A DNA stretch of 64,000 nucleotides from assembly GCA_022180725.1 (NCBI GenBank), contig BQMO01000001.1, positions 297,470-361,469 on the forward strand, in the 5' to 3' direction. Shown here piece by piece: positions 17,083 to 25,317 of this stretch. Each line of letters starts with the position of its first letter. Position 1 is the stretch's first letter. Source of the DNA: Phycisphaerae bacterium (GTDB lineage Bacteria > Planctomycetota > Phycisphaerae > Phycisphaerales > UBA1924). The notes below the pieces were generated by a model. The model saw only the letters and a list, made by a program, of their open reading frames with translations. It was not told the origin of the DNA and ran no database searches. The position numbers and the translations under genes were made by a program.

Positions 17083-17465
17083 GGGTTGATTCCTTGCGTT
17101 GTGATCTGGGTCAGTTCCACCAGCACCATGCCGCCCGGCGTCACCGGGCCTCGCTCCACTTCAAGCCGATCGATCTGCGAGTCGTCGCGGTACGCGCCGC
17201 CCTTGGCCAGCGCGTCGAGCAGCGCCTTCTGCACGTTGTCCAGGTCGCGCCGGCGGTGATCGGGCGGGCAGACGGTGACGCGCACCGCCAGCCGCCCATC
17301 CATCCGCTCGACCTTCATCGCCGCGAGGGCGGCGCACACGTCCGTGCGGTAGCGCCGACCCTCGCGGCTGATGACGGTCCTCGGCCCCACGCGCCGCCAG
17401 ATGTGGTTGACACTCGGCGGGTACGGGAGCTCGAGGACGCGACCGGATGGGCTTATCGCTTCCAG
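17079..17465 (-). CDS. rusA: RusA-family Holliday junction resolvase
   Basis: A 128-aa endonuclease that resolves branched DNA. The RusA pattern is clear: LPYPPSVNHIWRR, a basic REGRRYR, the acidic PPDHRRRDLDNVQKALLDAL with catalytic Asp residues, and YRDDSQIDRLEVER. The frame has no ATG, GTG or TTG between the preceding in-frame sequence and the conserved start. CTG 17465, 9 nt after GGGAGG, is the best start and overlaps the DUF669 gene by 13 bp. Placed among helicase, primase and DUF669 protein, it belongs to the phage recombination-replication set. Confidence 0.85.
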   Translation of the reverse strand: MEAISPSGRVLELPYPPSVNHIWRRVGPRTVISREGRRYRTDVCAALAAMKVERMDGRLAVRVTVCPPDHRRRDLDNVQKALLDALAKGGAYRDDSQIDRLEVERGPVTPGGMVLVELTQITTQGINP

Positions 17466-17929
17466 GGCGGCGTCCCTCCCAGGCTCCCCGGCCCGACGCC
17501 CACGGGCACGCGAGCGCCGGCAGCACCTCCGCAGCCCTTCTTCCCATAGCCCTTGATCACGTTGGTGAACTCGCCGTTGTCGTCGCGCTTCTTCAACCCG
17601 ACGTTGATCTCCAGAGGGATGTTGTGGAGCTCGACCGAGTCCTTCGGGGCCATGACGCCGACGGCGCGGCAGATCGCCGAGAGCTCGCCGCGCGCGATCT
17701 TCACCGTCATCTCGCTCTTGTTCTCCAGGTTCAGCCGCGCCCAGACCAGGCGGCCCTTGTGATCGCCGTCGACGATCTGGAAGGTGAGCTGGAGGTACTT
17801 CCCGCCGCCGGCCTTGGTCGGCTTCATCTCCGTCTCGGTGATGACGGCGATGTACTTGCCCGCGGGGATCGGGTCGAGGGCGACGGAGGGGTCCACGTTG
17901 TTCGCGTCGAAGTTGTTCAGGTTCGCCAT
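17453..17929 (-). CDS. DUF669 family phage protein
   Basis: A 158-aa protein matching DUF669: an N-terminal NNFDANNVDPS, then PIPAGKYIAVITETEMKPTK, YLQLTFQIVDGDHKGRLVWARLNLENKSE and EINVGLKKRDDNGEFTNVIKGY. Members occur in phage replication/recombination modules beside RecT-, helicase- or AAA-type genes and are thought to bind single-stranded DNA. The last 25 residues are Gly/Pro-rich and flexible, as in SSB-like tails. The preceding AAA ATPase gene ends 14 bp upstream. Confidence 0.88.
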   Translation of the reverse strand: MANLNNFDANNVDPSVALDPIPAGKYIAVITETEMKPTKAGGGKYLQLTFQIVDGDHKGRLVWARLNLENKSEMTVKIARGELSAICRAVGVMAPKDSVELHNIPLEINVGLKKRDDNGEFTNVIKGYGKKGCGGAAGARVPVGVGPGSLGGTPPWKR

Positions 17930-17943
17930 GGGTTAGAGTCCTT

Positions 17944-18771
17944 TCAGTTGGTGGCGGCCGCGCCCTCGCTGGGCGCAGCATCTGTGTTCTGGGTGAGCGG
18001 AGTGGTGGTGCTGACCTCGCCGCGCGATGCCGCGACGTGCGCCGCGAAGACGCGGTAGTCGAGGGGCAGTTCCTCGGGCAGGTTCAGGCGGTTCTTGGCC
18101 ACGTGCGCCGGACGCTCGACAGTGCGGACGATGCGTTCGCCGGTGCCGACGCCGTTGTGCTTCGCCTTGTTGAACCCCTCGTCCACTTTGACGGTGAGCA
18201 CCTTGTACGTGGCAAAGAGCACCTCGTCGGCCCACTCCTGCACCAGCGCGGAGGCTAGCTTGTGCAGACGCGGCGAGTAGCGGTCGTACGGCACCGTCTC
18301 GGGGTTCTCAAACTTTTCGATCTTCGCGTGGGCGATGACGATCACGGTCATACCGCGGTCGCCGCGGAGAGCGTCGAGCGCACCGAGCACGGTCCGCCAC
18401 TTCTCGATGGCGAAGGCGTACCCCTTGGCGTACCCGATCTTCTCAATGCTCTCGGCCTGCTCGTCGTCGCAGACTTCGCGCCAGATCAACCGCTCCAACC
18501 AGTCGAGCGAGTCGATGACGACGGTCCTGTACCCGTGCTCGCCGGAGTACAGCGACTCCAGCGCCGCCATCACATCGCCGAGCGACCGCGCCAGCGGGAA
18601 CGACTCGCACTCGATGTCGCCGAGACCGTCCTCGGTCGGGATGAAGATCGGGTTCTCGGCCATCGCGCCGAAGGTGCTCTTGCCGATGCCGTGCGTGCCG
18701 TACAGCATCACGCGGCGGGGCTTGGGCTTGCGGCCCTTCGTGATCTGGTTCATCAAGCTGGTCGCGGTCAT
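17944..18771 (-). CDS. Phage AAA ATPase (AAA_24, RecA-like)
   Basis: A 275-aa protein from ATG 18771. Walker A GTHGIGKST is at 25-33, Walker B YRTVVIDSLDWLERL is near 75-90, and a downstream VIVIAHAKIEKFENP strand fits the AAA_24 phage nucleotide-binding family. It is usually found next to DUF669, as here, and likely loads recombination or replication proteins on DNA. The C-terminal 30 residues are Thr/Ala-rich and disordered. The TGA stop leads into the DUF669 gene after 14 bp. Confidence 0.88.
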   Translation of the reverse strand: MTATSLMNQITKGRKPKPRRVMLYGTHGIGKSTFGAMAENPIFIPTEDGLGDIECESFPLARSLGDVMAALESLYSGEHGYRTVVIDSLDWLERLIWREVCDDEQAESIEKIGYAKGYAFAIEKWRTVLGALDALRGDRGMTVIVIAHAKIEKFENPETVPYDRYSPRLHKLASALVQEWADEVLFATYKVLTVKVDEGFNKAKHNGVGTGERIVRTVERPAHVAKNRLNLPEELPLDYRVFAAHVAASRGEVSTTTPLTQNTDAAPSEGAAATN

Positions 18772-18851
18772 GGGTTCTCCAGTGGGGTCGAGGTCCTGAG
18801 GGAAGATGTCACGGACGTAGTCGCCCTGGCCGAGACGGACGAGCGGCAGGG

Positions 18852-19196
18852 TCACGCGCCCGCCCCGCACGCGTGCTTTTCTGTCAAGGGGCGCTTCGGA
18901 ACCGGCCCATCGGCGCGGACCATGCTGAAGGTGTCGTCGCCGAACTCGCGCGAGCAGAAGCCGATGAAGATGCGGGCCACCGCGCGGCCGATGTCGGTGC
19001 CGCCGTCGATCACGACCACGCGGGCCTCCGCGTCGATCGCATACCCGGCATCCAAGCGGACGGCCGCCTCGCCGTAGAGGCACCCCACCGCGAGGATCGC
19101 CAGGAGCAGCGTCTCCTCGACGGCATCCATATCGACAGGAATCTCAAACTCGAGCCGGTACGCAGTCCGGCCCGTGCGGGCGCTGCCGGTGTTCAT
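18852..19196 (-). CDS. Hypothetical early phage protein
   Basis: A 114-aa protein starting at ATG 19196 with AAGGAG 7 nt upstream. The sequence has an amphipathic strand (YRLEFEIPVDMDAVEETLLLAILAVGCLYGEA), then ARVVVIDGGTDIGRAVARIFIGFCSREFG. The hydrophobic stretch is too polar to be a confident membrane helix. It lies between the sigma gene and the AAA ATPase and is preceded by the bipartite promoter motif. No family recognised. Confidence 0.65.
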   Translation of the reverse strand: MNTGSARTGRTAYRLEFEIPVDMDAVEETLLLAILAVGCLYGEAAVRLDAGYAIDAEARVVVIDGGTDIGRAVARIFIGFCSREFGDDTFSMVRADGPVPKRPLTEKHACGAGA

Positions 19197-19212
19197 GGTC
19201 GTTCTCCTTGGG

Positions 19213-19242
19213 CCATCTACGCGAAGCGCGCAGAAAGTGGCG
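19213..19242 (-). promoter_or_regulatory. Bipartite ECF-like promoter after the sigma gene
   Basis: Reading leftward: CGCCAC (19242-19237), 14 nt, GCGTAGATGG (19222-19213). It sits in the 52-bp gap between the sigma-factor stop and the 114-aa gene, so a sigma factor made from the upstream gene could feed transcription into the replication operon. Seven bases of the spacer are also shared with the copy at 26176-26205. Confidence 0.55.
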
Positions 19243-19248
19243 AACGCG

Positions 19249-19770
19249 TCAGAGGTATTCCTCCAGCCCCGCGTCGCGGAAGACCTGGCGGATCTTGGTG
19301 ACGGCGTAGCGAAGCGTGCTCCGTGGCACGCCCATCCCCTTGGCTGCCGGCGAAACCAGGTCGCGCAGGAGCTGGTCGCAGATGGCCCGCTGCTTCGGGT
19401 TGAGCTTGCTGAACGCGACGTTCAGGTCCACTCGGAGATCGACGCGTCGGAGCCACGCATCCCCAGACCACGAGCGGTCTTCCAGCCGATCGTCGCCGGT
19501 GTCGATCGGCTCGGTTCTCGCACGCCGCTTCTGGGCGCTCCGCTCGCGGAGAAGCGAGACCAGCCGCGTGCTCACGACCTGGTTGATGTACGCCTCGCGG
19601 CTGCCCCGCTCGGGGTCGAATCGGTCCCACACCTCCAGCAGGCAGGCCATGACCTCGCTGGCCATGTCCTCAGCCTCGGCACGGCGAATGATGCCGCTCT
19701 GGCGGAGCCTCTTGACCTCGGTGCGGATGACGACGTTGGCGAAGGCGAGATGCTGGGGATCGATCTTCAT
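19249..19770 (-). CDS. Phage-encoded ECF-like sigma-70 family factor
   Basis: A 173-aa protein starting at ATG 19770. Region 2-like sequence spans about 10-90 (ANVVIRTEVKRLRQSG, EAEDMASEVMACLLEVWDRFDPERG, AYINQVVSTRLVSLLRER). After an acidic linker, a region-4-like helix-turn-helix covers 120-170 (LNPKQRAICDQLLRDLVSPAAKGMGVPRSTLRYAVTKIRQVF). Length and lack of regions 1 and 3 fit ECF sigma factors or phage late regulators. It heads the phage A early operon and is the natural candidate reader of the CGCCAC/GCGTAG motif. Confidence 0.82.
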   Translation of the reverse strand: MKIDPQHLAFANVVIRTEVKRLRQSGIIRRAEAEDMASEVMACLLEVWDRFDPERGSREAYINQVVSTRLVSLLRERSAQKRRARTEPIDTGDDRLEDRSWSGDAWLRRVDLRVDLNVAFSKLNPKQRAICDQLLRDLVSPAAKGMGVPRSTLRYAVTKIRQVFRDAGLEEYL

Positions 19771-20135
19771 TGGATGGTTCTTTCTGTGCGCAGCCACAGC
19801 GCCGAGGCGCGGGGCCGCGTTGAGTGCTGTGATCAGGTGGGTCGGAGAACGGAGGGTGGTCGATGCCGGATGGGACGGTCTCAGCGCGGACGCAGTCGTT
19901 GTCGCCGCGACCGACCTATGACGACATCAGGGAAGGGTGAGCGAGTCCGGCAAATCGCACAGCGATGAGATGGCTCGCTGCGACATGCGCGTGCGGCGGG
20001 ACGGACTGCGAATCGTGTTCATGCATGGCTCCCTGTATCGCCCGGCGCTGTGCCAGTCGAACGTGGGAAGCATGCTCGGGCGCGATGGCGGCTCGTTGGA
20101 CGCCGCGATTACCTGTCGATGAAATCTGTCGAGAG
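19771..20135. other. 365-bp spacer between sigma gene and QueC-like gene
   Basis: This is the phage A/island boundary. No gene with a recognisable product is visible. A 31-codon minus-strand frame (19927-20022, starting MNTIRSPSRR) has an AGGGAG box but a low-complexity basic sequence and is not called. The stretch must hold the promoter of the sigma gene. No CGCCAC/GCGTAG motif is present here, so sigma is not obviously self-activated. Confidence 0.4.
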
Positions 20136-21929
20136 TCAGATCGTGGAGAGGCAGTAATGGCCCCTCTGGCTCCCATCGATCTTGACACCCGTCACTGTCG
20201 CCTTCAGTTGGCGACGCAGATTGCAGACAGCCTTGGCAATCGTGTTCTTCTGAACGACTTGTCCCTCCCAGACGTCCTCCCTCAGCTTGTCCGTGTCGAT
20301 GTAGACGTTTGGGGACCGACAGAGACGCTCGATCAGTCTGAACTCCGTGCTGTTTCCGAGCTTGCAGGTCCCAGAGCCGTAATGGAAGGAGAACGTGCTC
20401 CGGTCTGCGGTGGGCTTGTCAAAGTGAGGTGTACCGCCCTCGGCCGACGGTAGCTTCTCGGTGGTGGCCGTGGCCGGACCAAGCAATCCCACCGCCATGC
20501 CGAGCATCGAGTCGGTCGGCACTTGGCCGTTCAGCAAATCCGCGGCGCGATTGCGGATCGCGCCGATGAGCGCCGACGACACCTGCTCTGCGTGCTTGCG
20601 GTGGAGATCAAAGGCCGCCTGTGCGATGGACTTGGGGTTCTTCCCGGCGTGCCGCAGTGCTTTCGCAACCTCGGGAAACCGAGTCAGGAACGCGTGAGGC
20701 GTCTCAAGCCGGCCAACCTCCTTGATCATGCCCACATAGCGTTCGACGAGGGTGCATTCCTCGGGGTCTTTCCATGAATGCGTCATCAGATCCGCCTCGT
20801 ACATCCCCGGCGGGTCTTCGTCGGGCTCCAAGGCGGCCGCCAGCGTCACCATCCGTCGATCAATGCACTGCGAGCAGGTGCCGCAGTGGGAGTGCTCGTT
20901 CGTTCGCTCCCACGTGTGGGCACAGCTGATCGTGGCCGCGCAGAGCTTGCCAAAGCCTGCTGCCTTGACTTCCCGCACGATGTCCGTCTTCGTTTTCCAC
21001 AGGAACGGATTCTCAACCGTGAACTCGCAGCCGAAGATCGCCGTGAAGAGCTTTCCGAAGCCCGCAAGGGTCTGAGGATGCGTCGTGCGGCTGGCCCGTC
21101 CTCCAAGGCACTGCATGCTGAGGGGCAGGTTGAAGCTCACCACCCCGTTTTCGTAGAACCGGATTCGAGACTTCCCGAGCATTCGGGCTACGACCGCAGC
21201 CAGCGCCGCATAGACGAACGACCGCGCTCGCTGGGTGTACTCCTTGCCGAGTGACTTGCCCTTGTTCAGCTCAACCTGAACGTGGAACGGAGCCGGAGCC
21301 GTGCCGTTGAGCTGCTTGTTCAGCGCCTCGACGACGCGGCGCTGCGGCGCGCCAACCTTGCTCGTTGGTTCATGGCTGACGAGCGCCACCCTGCGCTGGC
21401 CGTCCACGATCTCCTTGATTGCTCCACCGAATGAGTCGAGCCCACCGGAGAACAGCATGACCTCCTCGATGCCACTGCTGTCAACGCCGTCCTTCCGATA
21501 ATCAAGATACCCATCGACGGGGGGCGGGTTCTTGAGCTTGGTGAAGTTCAGCTCATAGTCGTCGTCCGACAAAAAGGTCAGGACTTCACGGAGAGGCTCA
21601 AGTACTCCTGCGTCCATCCAGAAGGCCGGCTTGCGAACAGGGATTTCCAACCACAGGTGGCGTCGCCATTTCAGGCCGTACTCGAACTCGGCCTTGCCTC
21701 CGCGACGCACTGCCTGGTCTGCCGCGTAGATGAAGGCGGCGATCTCCAGGAGATCAGTATGCACATCGGAGATATTGGCCGTCATGGAGGACGTCAAGTC
21801 ATTCAGATGTAGATGCACATCGTGAACCCCGTTCCCGAGCACGAGGTTGATGGGGGCAATCGACTTCCACGCCCCGGCCCGGGCGGAGAGCTTCGCACCA
21901 CCGCACAGGATGACGTGCTTAGCCGACAT
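20136..21929 (-). CDS. QueC-like PP-loop enzyme fused to winged helix (QatC-like)
   Basis: A 597-aa protein from ATG 21929. The ATP-binding PP-loop SGGLDS lies at 161-166 and a QueC-type zinc cluster at C336, C349, C352, C355, so this is a 7-cyano-7-deazaguanine synthase-like enzyme. It has a 150-residue N-terminal extension, and residues about 515-597 form an OmpR-like winged helix (STEFRLIERLCRSP...LREDVWEG...AVCNLRRQL). Housekeeping QueC is about 230 aa; long versions such as QatC and the QueC-like type IV CBASS protein act in phage defence. It overlaps its partner by 11 bp. Confidence 0.82.
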   Translation of the reverse strand: MSAKHVILCGGAKLSARAGAWKSIAPINLVLGNGVHDVHLHLNDLTSSMTANISDVHTDLLEIAAFIYAADQAVRRGGKAEFEYGLKWRRHLWLEIPVRKPAFWMDAGVLEPLREVLTFLSDDDYELNFTKLKNPPPVDGYLDYRKDGVDSSGIEEVMLFSGGLDSFGGAIKEIVDGQRRVALVSHEPTSKVGAPQRRVVEALNKQLNGTAPAPFHVQVELNKGKSLGKEYTQRARSFVYAALAAVVARMLGKSRIRFYENGVVSFNLPLSMQCLGGRASRTTHPQTLAGFGKLFTAIFGCEFTVENPFLWKTKTDIVREVKAAGFGKLCAATISCAHTWERTNEHSHCGTCSQCIDRRMVTLAAALEPDEDPPGMYEADLMTHSWKDPEECTLVERYVGMIKEVGRLETPHAFLTRFPEVAKALRHAGKNPKSIAQAAFDLHRKHAEQVSSALIGAIRNRAADLLNGQVPTDSMLGMAVGLLGPATATTEKLPSAEGGTPHFDKPTADRSTFSFHYGSGTCKLGNSTEFRLIERLCRSPNVYIDTDKLREDVWEGQVVQKNTIAKAVCNLRRQLKATVTGVKIDGSQRGHYCLSTI

Positions 21930-22704
21930 CCCGTGCACCCCGAACTTCGAGCTCTGACCTCAACTTGACGAGCGCGTATGCGGCGAAGTTCCGCGCGGAC
22001 TGTTTCGATATGCCCGTCTCGTACTTCGACTTTGAGAACCACCCTCCGGCGTAGTCCCGAACGATCAGAGCGGCCTGCCTGGTATGGACTGAAAGGCGCT
22101 CAAGGAAGGCAGTGTGCTCGCTCGGGTCACGGAATCGCTGATTGGGGCCGACATGCTGTGAGAGCTCGCGACTGAGGTGGTAAGTAAGAAAGCGCTGCAT
22201 CAGCCGCGCGAAGAAGTCATGGGAAAGCGATGCAAAGCCCTCACGGGTCGAGAGATCGCGCACCGCTTCTTGGACTGGCGCGGAGTCAGTCTGCCACAGG
22301 TTCTCTGAAGCGGGGCCCGTGAGCGCGGAAAGAGACTCCACCGCCGCGAGCTGTGCCATCTCCCCGATGTCGGTGCGTGATCGGGTATTGCGCAGATGCC
22401 GGTCCAGCGCATCGCTCAAGGCTCCAGCCAGGTCATACACGTTTGCCTCAGCAGGGACATCGAGCCCGAGCTCCTTGAGCCGAGAGGCAAAGCTCGCCTC
22501 ATCCCTGGCGGCGATGGTTACATGCGCGAGTAGATAGACGGCGTGGGCGAGGCCTTCATCGCCCTTCGCCAGGTCCAGGCCGTGCTGCGCTGCCTGCAAC
22601 GTGGACTGGGCGACTCCGGCGACTGGCGCACCTTCTGCGACGAGCTCGACAACCTCGCGCCACGGCGCGGTGTCCGGAGTTCGACTACCTCGCTGATGTC
22701 CCAT
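21919..22704 (-). CDS. Met-Gly-starting partner of the QueC-like enzyme
   Basis: A 261-aa protein with no recognised domain, mostly helical. ATG 22704 is the only start in frame: a stop lies at 22732-22734, and no ATG/GTG/TTG intervenes. The protein therefore begins MGHQRGSRTP, which would expose an N-terminal glycine after Met removal. A hydrophobic patch (AHAVYLLAHVTIA) and a basic C-terminus (SKSKYETGISKQSARNFAAYALVKLRSELEVRG) stand out. It is translationally coupled upstream of the QueC-like gene. By analogy to QatB and to the type IV CBASS cyclase it may be a modification substrate. Confidence 0.65.
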   Translation of the reverse strand: MGHQRGSRTPDTAPWREVVELVAEGAPVAGVAQSTLQAAQHGLDLAKGDEGLAHAVYLLAHVTIAARDEASFASRLKELGLDVPAEANVYDLAGALSDALDRHLRNTRSRTDIGEMAQLAAVESLSALTGPASENLWQTDSAPVQEAVRDLSTREGFASLSHDFFARLMQRFLTYHLSRELSQHVGPNQRFRDPSEHTAFLERLSVHTRQAALIVRDYAGGWFSKSKYETGISKQSARNFAAYALVKLRSELEVRGARDVG

Positions 22705-22893
22705 AGCGCCGGCGCTGACCCCCGGCGACGGTCACGCGCCGGCCATCCGGGTGTTCGGAGCCGTATCGGGTTCATCGGCCTGCGGGCGGCATCCCTTCAT
22801 TCGGGTCGAATAACTCCGTCCGAATTGGTCGAGTTGCACATGTTGCATTTGGCGCACGCAAGCGATAACCTCACCGCCACGGAGCTTCCCGCC

Positions 22894-23361
22894 ATGTCCC
22901 CCGCCCCGTCCTCACGTCGCGCCGCCCAGCGCGGACCCGTCAGCCCAACAAAACGAGTCGCAAGGCTCGCTCGCGAGGCAAGCCGACGGCTGTCGCCCTA
23001 TGCCGAGGGAGACCTGCGAATCCGGGTTTCGGGGGAGCAGAGAGACGACATTGAGCTTCCCGCCACCGCCGTCCGACTTCTGGCCGATCTGCTCAACTAC
23101 CTCGCCGACGGCAGCGCTGTCTCGATCATGCCAACCCGGGCCGAGTTGACGACCCACCAGGCGGCCCACCTCCTGGGCGTCTCTCGCCCATACCTCATCA
23201 GGGTGCTCGAGACGGGGACCTTGCCGTTCCGATTGGTCGGCACCCATCGAAGAATCCGGCTCGCCGACCTCATCGCGTACCGCGACACGATGGACGCCCG
23301 ACGCCAAGCCGCGCTCGACAAACTGACGAGACAGGCGCAGGAGCTGGGCATGGGCTACTGA
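22894..23361 (+). CDS. Excisionase-family HTH DNA-binding protein (orphan antitoxin-like)
   Basis: A 155-aa protein; ATG 22894 has GGAG 9 nt upstream and is preferred to an in-frame ATG at 22840. The C-terminal half is an excisionase/MerR-like HTH: ELTTHQAAHLLGVSRPYLIRVLETGTLPFRLVGTHRRIRLADLIAYRD. The N-terminal 40 residues are basic. Proteins of this layout commonly act as antitoxins beside PIN toxins, but no toxin follows; its 3' end overlaps the convergent recombinase-operon gene by 92 bp, suggesting the partner was lost. Confidence 0.72.
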   Translation: MSPAPSSRRAAQRGPVSPTKRVARLAREASRRLSPYAEGDLRIRVSGEQRDDIELPATAVRLLADLLNYLADGSAVSIMPTRAELTTHQAAHLLGVSRPYLIRVLETGTLPFRLVGTHRRIRLADLIAYRDTMDARRQAALDKLTRQAQELGMGY

Positions 23362-23755
23362 CCCGCAACCACGCCTCCCGCTGCCTCCCCCAGTCCGCGT
23401 CCGCCGCGACCGCACGCAACTCCCGCTCCGACACCGCCTCCCGCTCCCCGGCCACCCGGGGCATGAACAGGATCGCCTCCTGGATGTCCGGCGCGAGGTT
23501 CAGCAGGTTCACGATCTGGCTCACCCGCGCCCGGGTGACCTGGCCGAGTTCGGCTATGTCAGCGAAGTCCGACATCTCGCCGCTGCGCACGAGGTCCTCG
23601 AACCGGATCGCCAGCGCCATCAGCTTCGAGATGCGTGGCACGCGCCCCGCGGGCACGTCCGGCGGCGTCGCGCGTTCTCCGGCGTGGAGCACGCGCGACC
23701 CGAACTGGCCGGTGGTGACATGGACCTTGAAATCGATCGTGACGCCATCGTTCAT
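23270..23755 (-). CDS. HTH protein coupled to the serine recombinase
   Basis: A 161-aa protein whose ATG (23755) overlaps the recombinase stop (ATGA). Segment LMALAIRFEDLVRSGEMSDFADIAELGQVTRARVSQIVNLLNLAPDIQEAILFMP is a helix-turn-helix of the KorB/ParB-like type typically encoded directly after large serine recombinases of this group. The last 50 residues after WGRQREAWLR are Arg/Ser/Pro-rich and overlap the convergent gene, so the true C-terminus may have been altered by a rearrangement there. It may act as a recombination directionality or autoregulatory factor. Confidence 0.7.
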   Translation of the reverse strand: MNDGVTIDFKVHVTTGQFGSRVLHAGERATPPDVPAGRVPRISKLMALAIRFEDLVRSGEMSDFADIAELGQVTRARVSQIVNLLNLAPDIQEAILFMPRVAGEREAVSERELRAVAADADWGRQREAWLRVSSPCPAPAPVSSVCRARLGVGRPSCRGTR

Positions 23756-25317
23756 GCCGACACCTCCGCATGCTCGCGCTGGCCGATCGACCGCAGACCC
23801 AGCGGGTGGAACGTGATCGACACCGATCCCTTCGTCGCGTCGTAATCCACGCGCTGGACCAGCATCCGCATCAGCCGGGCCTGCTCCTTGGGTGACAGCC
23901 GCGACCAGACGCCGTCGAACTCGCCGAGGGCTGCGTCCACCTCGGCCTTGGTGATTTGGCCCGCGTCGGCGTCAACGATCTGACGTCGCAGCACCGCGGC
24001 CCGCTCCTCGGCACCCCGGACCTTCTCGTGGAGGTCGGCCAAGCGCCCCGCCGCGTGCGCGTTTGTGGCCGCGTCGCCCGCCACGCGGCCGAGTTCGGCG
24101 TGGAGGCGGGCCAACTCCCGTTCGAGGCCCGCTAGTTCTCCCTCCGCCGCCACCCGTTGAGCTGCCATTTGCTCGCGGCACTTGGCCAGCGTGAGCGACA
24201 GCAGCGCCGGGTCCTTCCCTATCCGCTTGACCTGCTCAACCACGAAGCCCTCGATCTGCTCGGCGGGCAGCGAGCGGCACGGGCACGCGTCCCAGCCCTG
24301 CTTCTGGGCCTTGTAGCAGACGTAGTAGCGGTACACCCGCGAGCCGTCCTTGACCGAGGTGGTGTGCCCCATCGCCAGCCCGCACGGCCCGCAGTGGATT
24401 AGGCCCTTCAGCAGCGCGCCGTACTTGTTCCGCAGGAGCATCCCGCCGGCGCGGCCGTTGGACCGCAGCATCTCGTGGACCTTCGTCCACAGCGATTCGT
24501 CCACGATCGCCTCGTGCTCGCCGGGAAACGTCTCGACCTTGTACCGCACCCTCCCGCGATACAGGATGTTGCCCAGGACCTTCAGCACGGCGGGCTTGTC
24601 CCACTCCCGCCCGCCGTAGGCGACGCCCTTGCGCGTCTGCACAGCCTTGGTCCGTGACCCGCGCCCGTTCAGCGCGCGCACCACGTCCATCAGCGACCGC
24701 TTGGCCAGGTACATCCGGAAGACCTCGCGGACCAGCTCCGCCTCGGCGGGATTGACCACGAGCTTCTTCGTCACCGGGTCCACGTCGTACCCCAGGACGG
24801 ATCGCCCGCCCGACCACTTCCCCTTCCGTCGCGCCGCCGCGATCTTGTCCCGCGTGCGCTCCGAAATGATCTCCCGCTCGAACTGGGCGAACGACAGCAG
24901 GATGTTGAGCGTGAGCCGCCCCATCGACTGCGTCGTGTTGAACTGCTGCGTCACAGAAACGAACGAGATCTTCTTCCGCTCGAACAACTCCATCATCCGG
25001 GCGAAATCGATCAGGGAGCGGCTCAGTCGGTCCACCTTGTAGACCACGACACAGTCCACCCTGCCCGCCTCGATGTCGGCCATCAGGCGACCCAGTGCGG
25101 GACGGTCCATGTTGCCGCCCGTGAACCCGCCGTCGTCGTAGCGCTCGGGCAGGCAGACCCACCCCTCGGCCTTCTGGCTGGCGATGTACGCCTCGGCGCT
25201 CTCTCGCTGCGCATCCAGCGAGTTGAACTCCTGCTCCAGGCCGTCCTGCGTGCTCTTGCGGGTGTAGATGGCGCACCGCACCCGCGTGGTTGGCTTTGGC
25301 TCCGGTCGCTTGCTCAT
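23752..25317 (-). CDS. Large serine recombinase (integrase)
   Basis: A 521-aa site-specific recombinase. The resolvase domain begins with YTRKSTQDG, nucleophile Ser22, and includes YDDGGFTGGNMDRP, YKVDRLSRSL and SFAQFEREIISERTRDK. The recombinase domain covers about 190-290, followed by a zinc ribbon (HCGPCGLAMGH, and a Cys pair near CPCRSL) and a long coiled coil (about 385-480). It would integrate and excise a mobile element at short att sites. It is coupled to DUF2924 upstream and the HTH gene downstream by ATGA overlaps. att sites were not identified. Confidence 0.92.
   Translation of the reverse strand: MSKRPEPKPTTRVRCAIYTRKSTQDGLEQEFNSLDAQRESAEAYIASQKAEGWVCLPERYDDGGFTGGNMDRPALGRLMADIEAGRVDCVVVYKVDRLSRSLIDFARMMELFERKKISFVSVTQQFNTTQSMGRLTLNILLSFAQFEREIISERTRDKIAAARRKGKWSGGRSVLGYDVDPVTKKLVVNPAEAELVREVFRMYLAKRSLMDVVRALNGRGSRTKAVQTRKGVAYGGREWDKPAVLKVLGNILYRGRVRYKVETFPGEHEAIVDESLWTKVHEMLRSNGRAGGMLLRNKYGALLKGLIHCGPCGLAMGHTTSVKDGSRVYRYYVCYKAQKQGWDACPCRSLPAEQIEGFVVEQVKRIGKDPALLSLTLAKCREQMAAQRVAAEGELAGLERELARLHAELGRVAGDAATNAHAAGRLADLHEKVRGAEERAAVLRRQIVDADAGQITKAEVDAALGEFDGVWSRLSPKEQARLMRMLVQRVDYDATKGSVSITFHPLGLRSIGQREHAEVSA

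Noticed and set aside
19927..20022. 31-codon minus-strand frame in the sigma/QueC spacer
   Set aside because: Has a plausible AGGGAG box but a low-complexity basic sequence and no second copy to test; left as part of the spacer description.
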